Shown piece after piece: positions 1-8,331 of a stretch of DNA of 48,523 bases (positions are counted from its first letter, which is position 1; each line of letters starts with the position of its first letter). The notes below the pieces were generated by a model, which was given only the letters and a program-made list of their open reading frames with translations, had not been told where the DNA came from and ran no database searches. This stretch comes from a bacterium (GTDB lineage: Bacteria > Babelota > Babeliae > Babelales > Vermiphilaceae). The DNA is taken from NCBI GenBank assembly GCA_021818945.1, contig JAKASV010000007.1:1-48523 (forward strand). The letters are read 5' to 3'. Both the position numbers and the translations under genes were made by a program.

Positions 1-2
1 TA

Positions 3-730
3 ACAAAAGAAGCAATCTACGCTTGGATTTATGGGCCTGAAGGCAAAGCATTGGGAATGCCTAAACTACTGCCCAGAGCCAAGCCGAAAAGAGGCCTTGT
101 GAGAGCAAAGAAGAGCAAGAACCACATACCCGATCGAGTTCCGCTAGAGGCTCGCTCAGATAATGCTAATGCCAGGTCAGAATTAGGACATCTTGAAGGT
201 GACCTTATCTTCCTAGCGGCAGTCAATCAAGCAATGTCCTGACTATTGTAGATCGAAGGAGTCGCATGGTTGTGCTTGTTAAAAATGATTCTAAAAAAAC
301 CAACGTTGTTATGAAATCTGTAGAAGATGGGGCTCGATTATTAAAGGCCAAAACAATGACTTTCGATAATGGCTCTGAGTTTACCGGACACAAAAAACTA
401 ACTGAGTTACATGGTATCAAAACATATTTCTGTAGACCTGGTGCTCCATGGGAAAAGGGCTCGGTTGAGAATATGAATAAGATGATCAGAAGGTTCTTGC
501 CGTTTAAGCTGCCGGCTAACATTATTACTCAGAAAAGCGTTGATATGGTGGCTGAGATTCTGAACAATACCCCTCGGTCTATTCTTGGGTTTAGAACACC
601 TAGAGAAGTACATGAAAACATTGATCTGAACGTAATAAAAAGTGAGAGTAGGATGAAGTCGGCCACGACGGACGCGGAGTCGTTTAGAATTGACTATGGG
701 AAACAATTAAACGTTGCACTTCGATATTGA
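3..730 (+). pseudogene. IS30-family transposase, partial and frameshifted
   Basis: The frame open from position 3 contains the end of the N-terminal region (EAIYAWIYGPEGK) and the first catalytic Asp in GHLEGDLIF, then hits a stop at 240-242. The rest of the DDE domain continues in the next frame: the segment SQSSNVLTIVDRRSRM is readable from about 215, followed by TFDNGSEF (second Asp) and RPGAPWEKGSVEN (Glu). The switch lies near 212-215 and corresponds to a one-base loss or a -1 shift. Both halves keep the family motifs, so the break is recent. Programmed -1 frameshifting is possible, but I see no convincing slippery heptamer with a downstream structure. The N-terminal helix-turn-helix lies outside the window. 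Confidence 0.85.
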
Positions 731-737
731 CTTTGCC
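713..737 (+). repeat. IS30 right terminal inverted repeat
   Basis: This 25-bp stretch begins GTTGCACTTC and ends TTGACTTTGCC. The reverse complement of 48399-48423 matches it at 21 of 25 positions by hand alignment. It overlaps the last codons and the stop of the transposase. Confidence 0.7.
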
Positions 738-861
738 CGATAATTGTGTATACTTGTCCATGCAACACCTCTTTCTTATATAACTATCTTCTTCTAAAAA
801 TAATTATATATTAGAAATGTGTTGCACTTCATTTTAACTTAAGCCCTGTCAAGTTAAAAAC
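738..861. other. Short intergenic region with a small inverted-repeat structure
   Basis: No gene is seen. An 8-bp perfect inverted repeat (TGCAACAC at 761-768, GTGTTGCA at 819-826) encloses about 50 bp of AT-rich sequence. The right arm extends into a 25-bp stretch (821-845) resembling the IS30 terminal repeat at about 17 of 25 positions. It may be a leftover of an older IS30 end or a miniature derivative. Confidence 0.4.
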
Positions 862-1869
862 CTATTTTTCTTGTCGAACATCACGAGCAGCTTTATCATA
901 GCGCAATCCTTCAAAACGGGGGTGTCGCAATTTATTATCATTAGTCCATTCGGTAAAACCAATTTCTGCGACGAGTTCCGGCTTAACCCAATGAACAGAT
1001 GTTTCCTTGATTGCGTCATGGGATTTAAAAGGGCTTTTGGTGACTTCTAATGCTTTTAATTTCTTACTTAGCGAAATAAGAACTTGGTCATTAAATCCTG
1101 TGCCGACTTTTCCCGCGTAATGAAGCTTTCCGGTTTTATCATAATACCCCAAAAGCAGTGCCCCAAACCCTATGCGAGATCTCTGCGGATCTGTATATCC
1201 TCCAATAACTAATTCTTGATTGGCAACACACTTGAATTTAAGCCAACTCATCGAGCGAACATGGACGTACGGGCTCTCCGGATCCTTGCACATGAGACCT
1301 TCCCAGCCATGATCATGTGCATATTTATAATACTGCTTACAGTTATGGATACGATGAGCCGAATAACGAATATGGCCTTTGAAAGAAACAACTGCTTTGA
1401 GTATTTTTTTACGGGTCTTTAAAGGTAAGCGCGTAATATCATAATGATCAAGATAAAGAATATCAAAAATATAGTAATAGACTGCGATTCCAGTATGCAT
1501 TGCTTCTTGTTTATCGCGAAGTTGCATTCTTTGTTGCAGTTTTTCAAAACTTGTATTATTTCCTTTGAATGCAACGACTTCCCCATCAAGAATGCAGGGT
1601 GTGTTTATTGAGCTTCCAAGGGCTTGTTGAATCTCAGGGTAACTAGCATTAAGCGGTTTGTTGTTGCGAGAGCGCAAACGTACCTCATTTCCCTTAATGA
1701 AGGCCAAACATCTTTCGCCATCAAATTTTCGCTCATAAAACCAGTTTTTATCAAAAAAAAGATTATGTTCCAAATAGGCAAGCATTGGTTCGGTCCAATC
1801 AGGCTCATTCGTACGAACAATTTTCGTTTGATCTTCCTTTGATAACTTTTGTAAAATATCAGTGATCAT
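862..1869 (-). CDS. ATP-dependent DNA ligase, LigD ligase-domain type
   Basis: Seals nicks in DNA using ATP through a lysyl-AMP intermediate. The adenylation motif KFDGER sits near residue 48, followed by DGEVVAF and the motif IV/V region EGLMCKDP...SWLKFKC. An OB-fold domain follows (ELVIGGY, then GKVGTGF), ending with the LigD-typical block PELVAEIGFTEWT...LRHPRF. At 335 residues it is the ligase module alone, without the polymerase or phosphoesterase modules of full LigD. I chose ATG 1869 because AAGGA precedes it at the right distance; the frame is open to 1905 but nothing supports an earlier start. No Ku gene is in the window, so a role in end joining is not shown. A standalone repair ligase is equally possible. 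Confidence 0.9.
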   Translation of the reverse strand: MITDILQKLSKEDQTKIVRTNEPDWTEPMLAYLEHNLFFDKNWFYERKFDGERCLAFIKGNEVRLRSRNNKPLNASYPEIQQALGSSINTPCILDGEVVAFKGNNTSFEKLQQRMQLRDKQEAMHTGIAVYYYIFDILYLDHYDITRLPLKTRKKILKAVVSFKGHIRYSAHRIHNCKQYYKYAHDHGWEGLMCKDPESPYVHVRSMSWLKFKCVANQELVIGGYTDPQRSRIGFGALLLGYYDKTGKLHYAGKVGTGFNDQVLISLSKKLKALEVTKSPFKSHDAIKETSVHWVKPELVAEIGFTEWTNDNKLRHPRFEGLRYDKAARDVRQEK

Positions 1870-2002
1870 TGATTTCCTTAATTTGAAAACCTTATGATAA
1901 ATCAATGAATTTCAGCATAACGTGTATGTATCATGTCTTATTTTACGTTACCTAATTTGAAATATTCAAGTCAATAAATGTAATACGTCCTGATACAATC
2001 TG

Positions 2003-2032
2003 TTGACATAGGTTTATCGAGTTTTTTATATT
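2003..2032 (+). promoter_or_regulatory. Sigma-70 type promoter for the outer-membrane gene
   Basis: TTGACA (2003-2008), 18-bp spacer, TATATT (2027-2032), about 50 bp before the start at 2082. The same hexamers and spacing occur before the secreted-protein gene that starts at 28762. Confidence 0.65.
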
Positions 2033-2081
2033 CCAATCGTAAAGAGTTATAGTGTCAAAGTTCGAAATAAGAGGTAGAGCA

Positions 2082-2900
2082 ATGAACATTAAGATGCTTA
2101 ATGTTGTTTTGTTGATGAGCGCGCTTGGGATGCAAGCGTGTGAGCAAACCTGTTGTTCATCAAGTTGTTCTGGCAATCCTTTTTTTGTATTAGTTGGGAC
2201 AGGATATTCCTGGTCAATGTGTTCTAAGATTTGTGTAGATGAAATTTTTTGGGACAAAGCTGCTGAAGGATACAACAGCAAGTTGAATAGTGTGCCTGTT
2301 TTTGAGGCTGGTCTTGGATATTATTTCAGACCATGGATTGGTGCATCAGTAACAGCAGCATATAGAGGAATATATCATTATAAAAAATGTCAAACGGTAG
2401 AACAAGCAGTAGTTATACCTGCAGGTGCCGCCGAAACACGTTACTTTGATTTAGCAAATACCAGTGTGCTATTTAATCTTATTCTTAATGGAACCAATTG
2501 TTTGGCATGGCATTTTTGTAACGATATGTCTTTAGCACCCGTGGTTGTCGGAGGTGTAGGTATTGCTCAAAATAAAGTTTTCAATTTTCACACTGTTACC
2601 GATCAACAAGTTCCAAATCTTGAAAGTTTTTACGTTAAATCAATAATGTCTGAATTTGTAAACAAGTTTACTTTTGCTGCACATGCAGATATTGGTGTTG
2701 CTTGGACTATGTGTGAGAGGGCTCAGCTTAATCTCGGCTATAGGTTCTATTATGGTGGCGAGTTCAAGACAAATAAATATTTAGTTGATATACCGGGAGG
2801 ACTTTTGCAAACTCAAATCACTCGTCCAATAACTATACCAGGGTGGTGTTCGTCTTTAAAGGCTAACGAACTGTTTGCCGATTTAAGCTTTATGTTTTAA
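2082..2900 (+). CDS. Predicted outer-membrane beta-barrel protein
   Basis: A 272-residue exported protein. An N-terminal hydrophobic segment (MNIKMLNVVLLMSALGMQAC) looks like a signal peptide, possibly with a Cys at the cleavage region. The body alternates short amphipathic strands with turns and aromatic residues (GLGYYFRPWIGASVTAAYRG, LNLGYRFYYGGEFK), and the chain ends in Phe (ADLSFMF), as outer-membrane barrels usually do. ATG 2082 is preferred over 2052 because AGAGGT lies just upstream. It has its own promoter and a strong terminator, so it is probably a single-gene unit. OmpW- or OmpA-like porin-size barrels are the closest general class; the exact family is not recognised. Confidence 0.7.
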   Translation: MNIKMLNVVLLMSALGMQACEQTCCSSSCSGNPFFVLVGTGYSWSMCSKICVDEIFWDKAAEGYNSKLNSVPVFEAGLGYYFRPWIGASVTAAYRGIYHYKKCQTVEQAVVIPAGAAETRYFDLANTSVLFNLILNGTNCLAWHFCNDMSLAPVVVGGVGIAQNKVFNFHTVTDQQVPNLESFYVKSIMSEFVNKFTFAAHADIGVAWTMCERAQLNLGYRFYYGGEFKTNKYLVDIPGGLLQTQITRPITIPGWCSSLKANELFADLSFMF

Positions 2901-2932
2901 TGAGCTCATTCAAAATACTGTAATCTTACAAT

Positions 2933-2965
2933 CTCCCTATGCTGTCATGATAGGGAGGTTTTGTT
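2933..2965 (+). terminator. Intrinsic terminator after the barrel gene
   Basis: Perfect 8-bp stem CTCCCTAT / ATAGGGAG (2933-2940 and 2950-2957) with a 9-nt loop, followed by GTTTTGTTA. Confidence 0.75.
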
Positions 2966-2973
2966 ATACTGGC

Positions 2974-3286
2974 CCCCATAAACTGGACACGGGTAATTTG
3001 AAAAAAAGTTAGGGTATAAATGCTGTTAATAGGAAACATTGCTTTGATACTGCAGATCAAGCTCGAGTTGTTTTACGTAATTTTATAAATTTTTACAACC
3101 AAACACGTTTCCACCAAGCACTGAATTATCACACACCAGATGCTATTTATGAATTAAAGACAATACCTACAAAACAACAATTGTTTAAACAGTTTAAGTT
3201 ATTGAATAAACCTATATTCTCGTAGGCTTCTATGATTTATAAATAAATCTATTTTTGTGTCTTGACAAAGGGGGTCACTTTAGTTT
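2974..3286 (+). mobile_element. Internally deleted IS3-family element
   Basis: The left edge (CCCCCATAAACTGGACAC near 2976) and the right edge (TGTCTTGACAAAGGGGGTCA near 3257, then CTTTA) resemble opposite ends of IS3/IS150-type elements. Only about 200 bp of transposase lies between them. The element has lost most of its interior but kept both ends. Confidence 0.55.
3016..3225 (+). pseudogene. IS3-family transposase OrfB, C-terminal remnant
   Basis: An open frame after a stop at 3010 ends with TAG at 3223-3225. It reads the end of an rve integrase core: ADQARVVLRNFINFYNQ, RFHQALNYHTPDAIYELK. The pattern FYN..R.H.AL.Y.TP is typical of IS3-group transposases. The DDE Asp residues and the whole N-terminal part are missing, and there is no start codon context. 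Confidence 0.75.
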
Positions 3287-3381
3287 GCCATAAATATTGA
3301 TTTTTTTTCGGATTCAGAGATATTAAATAAGTAGTTTCAGGTTTATCATTCTATTTAAAATTAACTTGAGAATATAGAAAC

Positions 3382-4080
3382 ATGATACCATCTCGCATAA
3401 TTTTTATTAGTCTTTTATTGATGCTTCAACCAAGTTCAGCAATTTTCGAAACCCAAGAACACTCATGGCTCGAATCAGTCATGAAACAAGCTAAGAAAAT
3501 ACCCTACTGGCAAGAGCCTGCTTTTTATCTGTTAATAGCGGCTACTTCGACGACAATTGGCACCATATGGTACACAGTTCATTACCTTTGTCGCTTTAAT
3601 CTTTCTGATGCCAACTCGCTCATTGTTAAAAGCCAAGAATTGCTCACTACCCACAAGAACAAATACAGCCGTGAAATAAATGCAGTCAACACGTATCAAG
3701 AATCTGACCAACTAAAAAAGGAATTAAGCTCCATCATTTTGGATAATATTTCACCAACACCCTTCGCAGATTATGTTACCATCGCATACGAGGATTTCAA
3801 CGAATGCCAAACGTATGCCAACAAGATCGAAAAAGGGTATCTAAAACTCAAAAAAGCCTATCTCGCGTTGAGCCAAAAAAAGGTGAGCGAATCCAAAGCA
3901 CAAGACAAAAAACTTCAAATAGAAGATTATACAAAAACGCTTGTACAGCTTGTAGAGTTAAAAAAAGAACTAGAAGCATTCGTAAAGCTACTTGGTTCTC
4001 TCTGCACATTTTGCTGGCAAGATAATAGATACAAAGACGAATGGCTGCAACTTAAATGGCAAGAAATAGCAACGAGATAG
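3382..4080 (+). CDS. Secreted or membrane-anchored coiled-coil protein, unknown family
   Basis: 232 residues. An N-terminal signal-like segment (MIPSRIIFISLLLMLQPSSA) is followed by a second hydrophobic stretch near residues 48-65 (AFYLLIAATSTTIGTIWYTV). The rest is rich in Lys, Glu and Gln with heptad-like spacing, so an alpha-helical coiled coil facing away from the cytoplasm is likely. No catalytic motif is seen. An overlapping frame from ATG 4056 to TAG 4182-4184 encodes 42 residues (ending LMRQAKYKDYLTEL) that look coding. They could be a small partner gene or the former C-terminus lost by frameshift. The ribosome-binding site is weak. Confidence 0.6.
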   Translation: MIPSRIIFISLLLMLQPSSAIFETQEHSWLESVMKQAKKIPYWQEPAFYLLIAATSTTIGTIWYTVHYLCRFNLSDANSLIVKSQELLTTHKNKYSREINAVNTYQESDQLKKELSSIILDNISPTPFADYVTIAYEDFNECQTYANKIEKGYLKLKKAYLALSQKKVSESKAQDKKLQIEDYTKTLVQLVELKKELEAFVKLLGSLCTFCWQDNRYKDEWLQLKWQEIATR

Positions 4081-4233
4081 CGCATTGCTCTAGCTCATTG
4101 TTTTGGCCACTTACCTCAGACCTGTCTTACGAAGAACCACTAATGCGCCAAGCAAAATATAAAGATTATTTGACAGAATTATAGTTGGTGGCAGAATAAA
4201 CAAAATATCATTAATTAACATATGGAGTTTATG

Positions 4234-7200
4234 ATGTCAGAATCAAAGCATATGATCCTGTTTGTTTTTTTCCTATTTGGCCTATCATGCAATATATACT
4301 GCATGAAACAACAATTCAAATGTAAATTTATACAATCAGGCCAGACATTTCAAGCAGCCACAACCCTATTCACAACCATACAACGACAACATTCATTATC
4401 TCAGGCAATTTTACAACAAGTAATTGCAAAACCACAAACAATTCAGATTGCAACTACTGCTGCACAGCATGCGATTCAGGCAAATATACAGCAACAGATA
4501 TTGATGCGCCCATCAATTCAAATACCACAAGTACAACATAGTACTCAGCACATACAAATGATTTCAACTACTGCTGCACAGCATGCGATTCAGGCAAATA
4601 TACAGCAACAGATATTGATGCGCCCATCAATTCAAGTACATCAAGTTCAACGTAGTGCTCAGCACATACAAACAATTTCAACCCAACTCCATCAACAGTA
4701 TTCTGCATGTCAAACTATTGGCCAAAGAATCAATTTTGCTTGCCAAGTACATAAAACTAATCAAGAACTCTTTAAAATCAAGGCACCTAGCATTGTCATA
4801 CAAACCTGTAACACACAATTTCATACCTGTATTCAAGATGTACGGCAAGACTTTGCAAAGCTGTTAACAAAAAGACCTGAATGGTTAGAAGATACATTGG
4901 GCGGTTATTCATCAGGCATAACACCAGTTGAACATGCATGGCAAAACACTCAACAATACAAGGGACACATAGATGCATTATTAACAAGATTTGATCCAAT
5001 ATTACAAAAAAGCCTTTTAGTTTGTACTTCAGCTGATGTTACCATGCTCTATCAATCTCGTGCAGCATTTCAGGATCTTGGCCTGCAAGCAGATCGCCTT
5101 GTCAATGCAATGCAAGATACGGCAATCAAGGAACAGTATACTCAGTTTAAAGGTGACATTAACCAGGCTATTGATCTTATAGATCACTGTATAATTCTTG
5201 GCAATATTAGTTGCGCAACACAAAACCATCCTGCAGCACGATTTGTTAAAACCTACACACGCCCACAATTTTTTTCATACGATGCATGGAAAAAATATTA
5301 CCGAGCTCAAGGTATCCCATATGCCCATAGGAAAAGGCTCTGGCAAAGCTATGTCCAAGGCCCACGAGCTTTTGTTGTTGAGCATATGAAAAACAACTTA
5401 AAAGTTGCAGATTTTATAAAATTCTGTGATCACGATGAGGTACGTGGTGGTGCACATGGATTCCTTGCTCGCAATCTGGCTATTGTAGCTCAACTCCGCG
5501 CCAACTTATATGAATCAAAAGATTTAAGTTTACATCCTGCCTATGCCCAAGAATTTCAGCGCGTAAAAGCTGAGATTGACGCCATTGGTGGCTGCCTTAT
5601 GCATATGCTTACTATGGTCAGAACTGATGAGGGTGATACTCCATCTCAAATTTCTACCCACGAACTTAATAATCATACTTACACACTAGTGCATGACGCG
5701 TTTGATGAAAAATTGAAAGCATTGTATCAACAACCGCTTAAAGACTCTGATGTACAGGCACTTGTTGAAGCTTCAAAAAATGTGCCATCAATAATTGATC
5801 AAGCACAATCTCAAGCTGCAATGAGCCTTCCCAGCAGTCTCACGTCAGCAATGCAGGCTGTTGAGCTTATCAATAAAGAGCTGCATTCTTTTTCTGCCCA
5901 ACTTGACCAAGAATATACAGCCGCCACAAATCTCGAACAGAAAATTGATTGTGCATGTCATCTATTAGTTATACAACATGAACTTCATGGCACACTTGTA
6001 CCTGAAGAGATGATAACTGCCTGCAATGAAAAACTCCATACCTATATCAACGATATCAGAAAAGAATTCAACTCAATGCTTTCACATGATTGCATGACAG
6101 ATTGGTTATCAGGCATCGAACATGTCAAAGAATCTTGGCAACAGGTACAGCAGGTCAAAACCAATATAGATTCTTTTTTACAGAGTCTCGATCCTGCAAT
6201 CAAAAAAGACAGAACAGGATTTACTGCAGCTGAAGTAACTATGTTGCATGAAGCATCAATAGCATTTAAAGAGCTGAGCTCTCATGCAAAAAACGGTGTT
6301 GATTTAGGATTAGACTTTGTAGCTCCTCAACAACCAATTGAAAAAACAAAACAGGAACATCATCAGTTTCAAAATAAAATCAAGAGCTCAGTTGCTCTCA
6401 TTCAAGGATGCATCAAACTAACAAGAGCATTCGGCCCACAATATCCTGCAGCAACAATCATAAAGACCTGCAACTGTCCAAAATTCTTCTCACAATCTTC
6501 CTGGCAAAAAATTTTTCAAAAACCAGGATCTCACTATCTTTCTTCGGCCGATGCCTGGCAACGCTATATTCAAGGCCCTCGTACATTCGTTATTACACAT
6601 TTCAAACCAGATATAACCGCAGCAGAAATCCACAAAGTCTGCCCTATCGATTCACATTTTTCTGATGTACACGGATTTCTTGTCCGCAACCTCGTTACCG
6701 TCATTCAGCTCATGCAACGGCTATCTGATAGTATCGATATTGAACAGGCCGATTATTGTATGCGAACAAAAGCAGAACTCAAGGATATTGCCGGCTGTTT
6801 GATGAATATGCTCACCATTGAACGAGCAAGTCGACAGGTAGCCCCTATAACAGCTGACGAGCTTAATGATTTTACAATAGATATAGCACGACAACAGACT
6901 GATAAGGACCGTGCAGATTTTTACCACAAATCAATACCAGATCAGATTATAGACACGTTAATACCTTCGGCACAACAGAGCGTTCATCGCACTCAACAAC
7001 AATCACGCTCCATGAACCCAACAGTTGAAGATCAAGATAAGCGCTCTGAAGATAGACAAAAGAAAATTACCCCAATCGCTGTTGAAGCTGCACAGAGCAC
7101 ACAAGTACCAAAAGATAGTAGTCAAAAACTATCGCACAAGACACAAGAATCAAGACAGCATTATCCTTTACGAGTCATCACACCTACAATATTCGAGTCG

Positions 7201-7578
7201 GCAAGCCCTGGACCTAAAGCTACACCAACGCAGAAAGTACAAGGGAATACGCATCAACTACCAATAGATAAAATAAAATTTAATAATTTCGGACAAGGAG
7301 CTTTACAAAAAAACTATTTAAAGCATGTCATACTACAAGCAGAATGGCCGGACATGCCCATCTCGACACTAGAAGAATATTTAAACAAAGCGAAAACTCT
7401 TTTAAATAGTCCCATTGGCATGGGTATAGAAGAACTTGTTTCAAAAAATGGCTATACATTCAGATACAATAGAAAGACTAATGAATATGCAGCAGCAAAC
7501 CCAAATGGCACAATTGAAACATTTTTTCGACCTGCATCAATGCATGGTTATTTTCTTGAACAACTTGCAAAAAATTAA
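4234..7578 (+). CDS. Large secreted protein with duplicated body and toxin-like C-terminal domain
   Basis: 1114 residues. GGAG at 4224-4227 fits ATG 4234, giving a signal peptide (MSESKHMILFVFFLFGLSC). Residues ~70-140 hold two 38-residue repeats (TTAAQHAIQANIQQQILMRP). Two homologous halves follow, about 150-490 and 545-870, sharing blocks such as VQGPRAFVVEH / IQGPRTFVITH, GGCLMHMLTM / AGCLMNMLTI and HGFLARNL / HGFLVRNL. A low-complexity linker leads to residues 1009-1114, with YLKHVILQAEW, a helix, then GYTFRYNRKTNEY and NGTIETFFRP. That layout resembles small RNase-type toxin domains at the ends of polymorphic toxins (BECR-like fold). The resemblance is from memory and not proved. The next gene follows after 17 nt with its own ribosome-binding site, so the two are probably cotranscribed. 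The duplicated part is not a family I recognise. Confidence 0.65.
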   Translation: MSESKHMILFVFFLFGLSCNIYCMKQQFKCKFIQSGQTFQAATTLFTTIQRQHSLSQAILQQVIAKPQTIQIATTAAQHAIQANIQQQILMRPSIQIPQVQHSTQHIQMISTTAAQHAIQANIQQQILMRPSIQVHQVQRSAQHIQTISTQLHQQYSACQTIGQRINFACQVHKTNQELFKIKAPSIVIQTCNTQFHTCIQDVRQDFAKLLTKRPEWLEDTLGGYSSGITPVEHAWQNTQQYKGHIDALLTRFDPILQKSLLVCTSADVTMLYQSRAAFQDLGLQADRLVNAMQDTAIKEQYTQFKGDINQAIDLIDHCIILGNISCATQNHPAARFVKTYTRPQFFSYDAWKKYYRAQGIPYAHRKRLWQSYVQGPRAFVVEHMKNNLKVADFIKFCDHDEVRGGAHGFLARNLAIVAQLRANLYESKDLSLHPAYAQEFQRVKAEIDAIGGCLMHMLTMVRTDEGDTPSQISTHELNNHTYTLVHDAFDEKLKALYQQPLKDSDVQALVEASKNVPSIIDQAQSQAAMSLPSSLTSAMQAVELINKELHSFSAQLDQEYTAATNLEQKIDCACHLLVIQHELHGTLVPEEMITACNEKLHTYINDIRKEFNSMLSHDCMTDWLSGIEHVKESWQQVQQVKTNIDSFLQSLDPAIKKDRTGFTAAEVTMLHEASIAFKELSSHAKNGVDLGLDFVAPQQPIEKTKQEHHQFQNKIKSSVALIQGCIKLTRAFGPQYPAATIIKTCNCPKFFSQSSWQKIFQKPGSHYLSSADAWQRYIQGPRTFVITHFKPDITAAEIHKVCPIDSHFSDVHGFLVRNLVTVIQLMQRLSDSIDIEQADYCMRTKAELKDIAGCLMNMLTIERASRQVAPITADELNDFTIDIARQQTDKDRADFYHKSIPDQIIDTLIPSAQQSVHRTQQQSRSMNPTVEDQDKRSEDRQKKITPIAVEAAQSTQVPKDSSQKLSHKTQESRQHYPLRVITPTIFESASPGPKATPTQKVQGNTHQLPIDKIKFNNFGQGALQKNYLKHVILQAEWPDMPISTLEEYLNKAKTLLNSPIGMGIEELVSKNGYTFRYNRKTNEYAAANPNGTIETFFRPASMHGYFLEQLAKN
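4451..4635 (+). repeat. 71-bp direct repeat within the large secreted-protein gene
   Basis: Positions 4451-4521 and 4565-4635 appear identical over 71 bp, offset by 114 bp (38 codons). Identity at the DNA level points to recent duplication. Confidence 0.85.
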
Positions 7579-7595
7579 TAGCGAGGTTTATTAAG

Positions 7596-8297
7596 ATGGA
7601 TCTTCAAAAACTTTTTGTGTGCATCTTCATGAGTATGTACGTTACACATATAGAATCTCAACAACCCATGAGACTGCACTCTTTATCTCAGAAATTATGC
7701 ACTATATCTCAACAATGTCGCACAGGATTGCAAAAAGTTGGCGCTTTTTTACGGACATGTAAACAGATAACAGTCCACTCTTGCATAAAGCTTATTGATA
7801 CCCGTAAAAAACGTCTTGCACTTGTAAGTTTTGGCGTATTATGCGCAGTTTGGGTACTTGCTAAGTCAAAAATTACTTTTGACCGCACTCAACAAGGACC
7901 GGACTGGCAAAAACATAATACCAGACAAAAAACAGCCTCAGTACAGAGCACAGAAACACAAACACATCAATCTTCACAGAAATCACCTGCACCCGGAGCC
8001 ATCGAATTTCGCGACTTGAAAGTTATTAAAAGTAAGAGCCTCATGACCAGCCCACAAAAATATCAATGCGCTTGCTGCCAACATTTTACGCTTGATAGCG
8101 AGCAGGGCCATTTTGATATTTGTCCTGTATGTTATTGGCAAGATGATGAAATTCAATTATCTAAACCAGACTATCAAGGTGGTGCCAATACGATCAGTTT
8201 AAACAGGGCACGCCTGAACTATAAAAAAATTGGTGCTATCCAAGATTGCTACCTCAGCCATGTCCGAGCCCCTACAGAAGAAGAAAAAAACAGCTAA
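7596..8297 (+). CDS. Membrane-anchored protein with C-terminal CPCC zinc-knuckle domain
   Basis: 233 residues. The N-terminus has a signal-like stretch, and a clear transmembrane segment lies near residues 74-90 (LALVSFGVLCAVWVLA). A polar Gln/Thr-rich linker leads to a C-terminal domain of the Cys-rich CPCC family: YQCACCQHFTL, then FDICPVCYWQDDEIQL, PDYQGGANTISLNRAR and the end HVRAPTEEE. The four cysteines (C-x2-C class pairs) probably bind zinc. The first C-P-C-C motif is C-A-C-C here. CPCC proteins are often small and occur in polymorphic-toxin neighbourhoods. The position 17 nt after a gene ending in a toxin-like domain makes an immunity or partner role worth testing. That role is inference. 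Confidence 0.75.
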   Translation: MDLQKLFVCIFMSMYVTHIESQQPMRLHSLSQKLCTISQQCRTGLQKVGAFLRTCKQITVHSCIKLIDTRKKRLALVSFGVLCAVWVLAKSKITFDRTQQGPDWQKHNTRQKTASVQSTETQTHQSSQKSPAPGAIEFRDLKVIKSKSLMTSPQKYQCACCQHFTLDSEQGHFDICPVCYWQDDEIQLSKPDYQGGANTISLNRARLNYKKIGAIQDCYLSHVRAPTEEEKNS

Positions 8298-8331
8298 ATT
8301 TTGCACACAAGAGCTCCTAGACTGGGACTCA

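Larger units (their letters stand above)
1..737 (+). mobile_element. IS30-family insertion sequence, right part (left end outside window)
   Basis: The window opens inside an IS30-type element. Its transposase reading frame runs from the first bases to 730, and a 25-bp terminal repeat (713-737) overlaps the end of the gene, as is usual in this family. A near match to that repeat lies in opposite orientation at 48399-48423, where another copy seems to begin. The true outer boundary on this side could be 737 or a weaker repeat-like stretch ending near 845. Confidence 0.75.

Noticed and set aside
862..1905. Ligase as part of a complete end-joining locus
   Set aside because: No Ku, polymerase or phosphoesterase module is nearby, so only the ligase is claimed.
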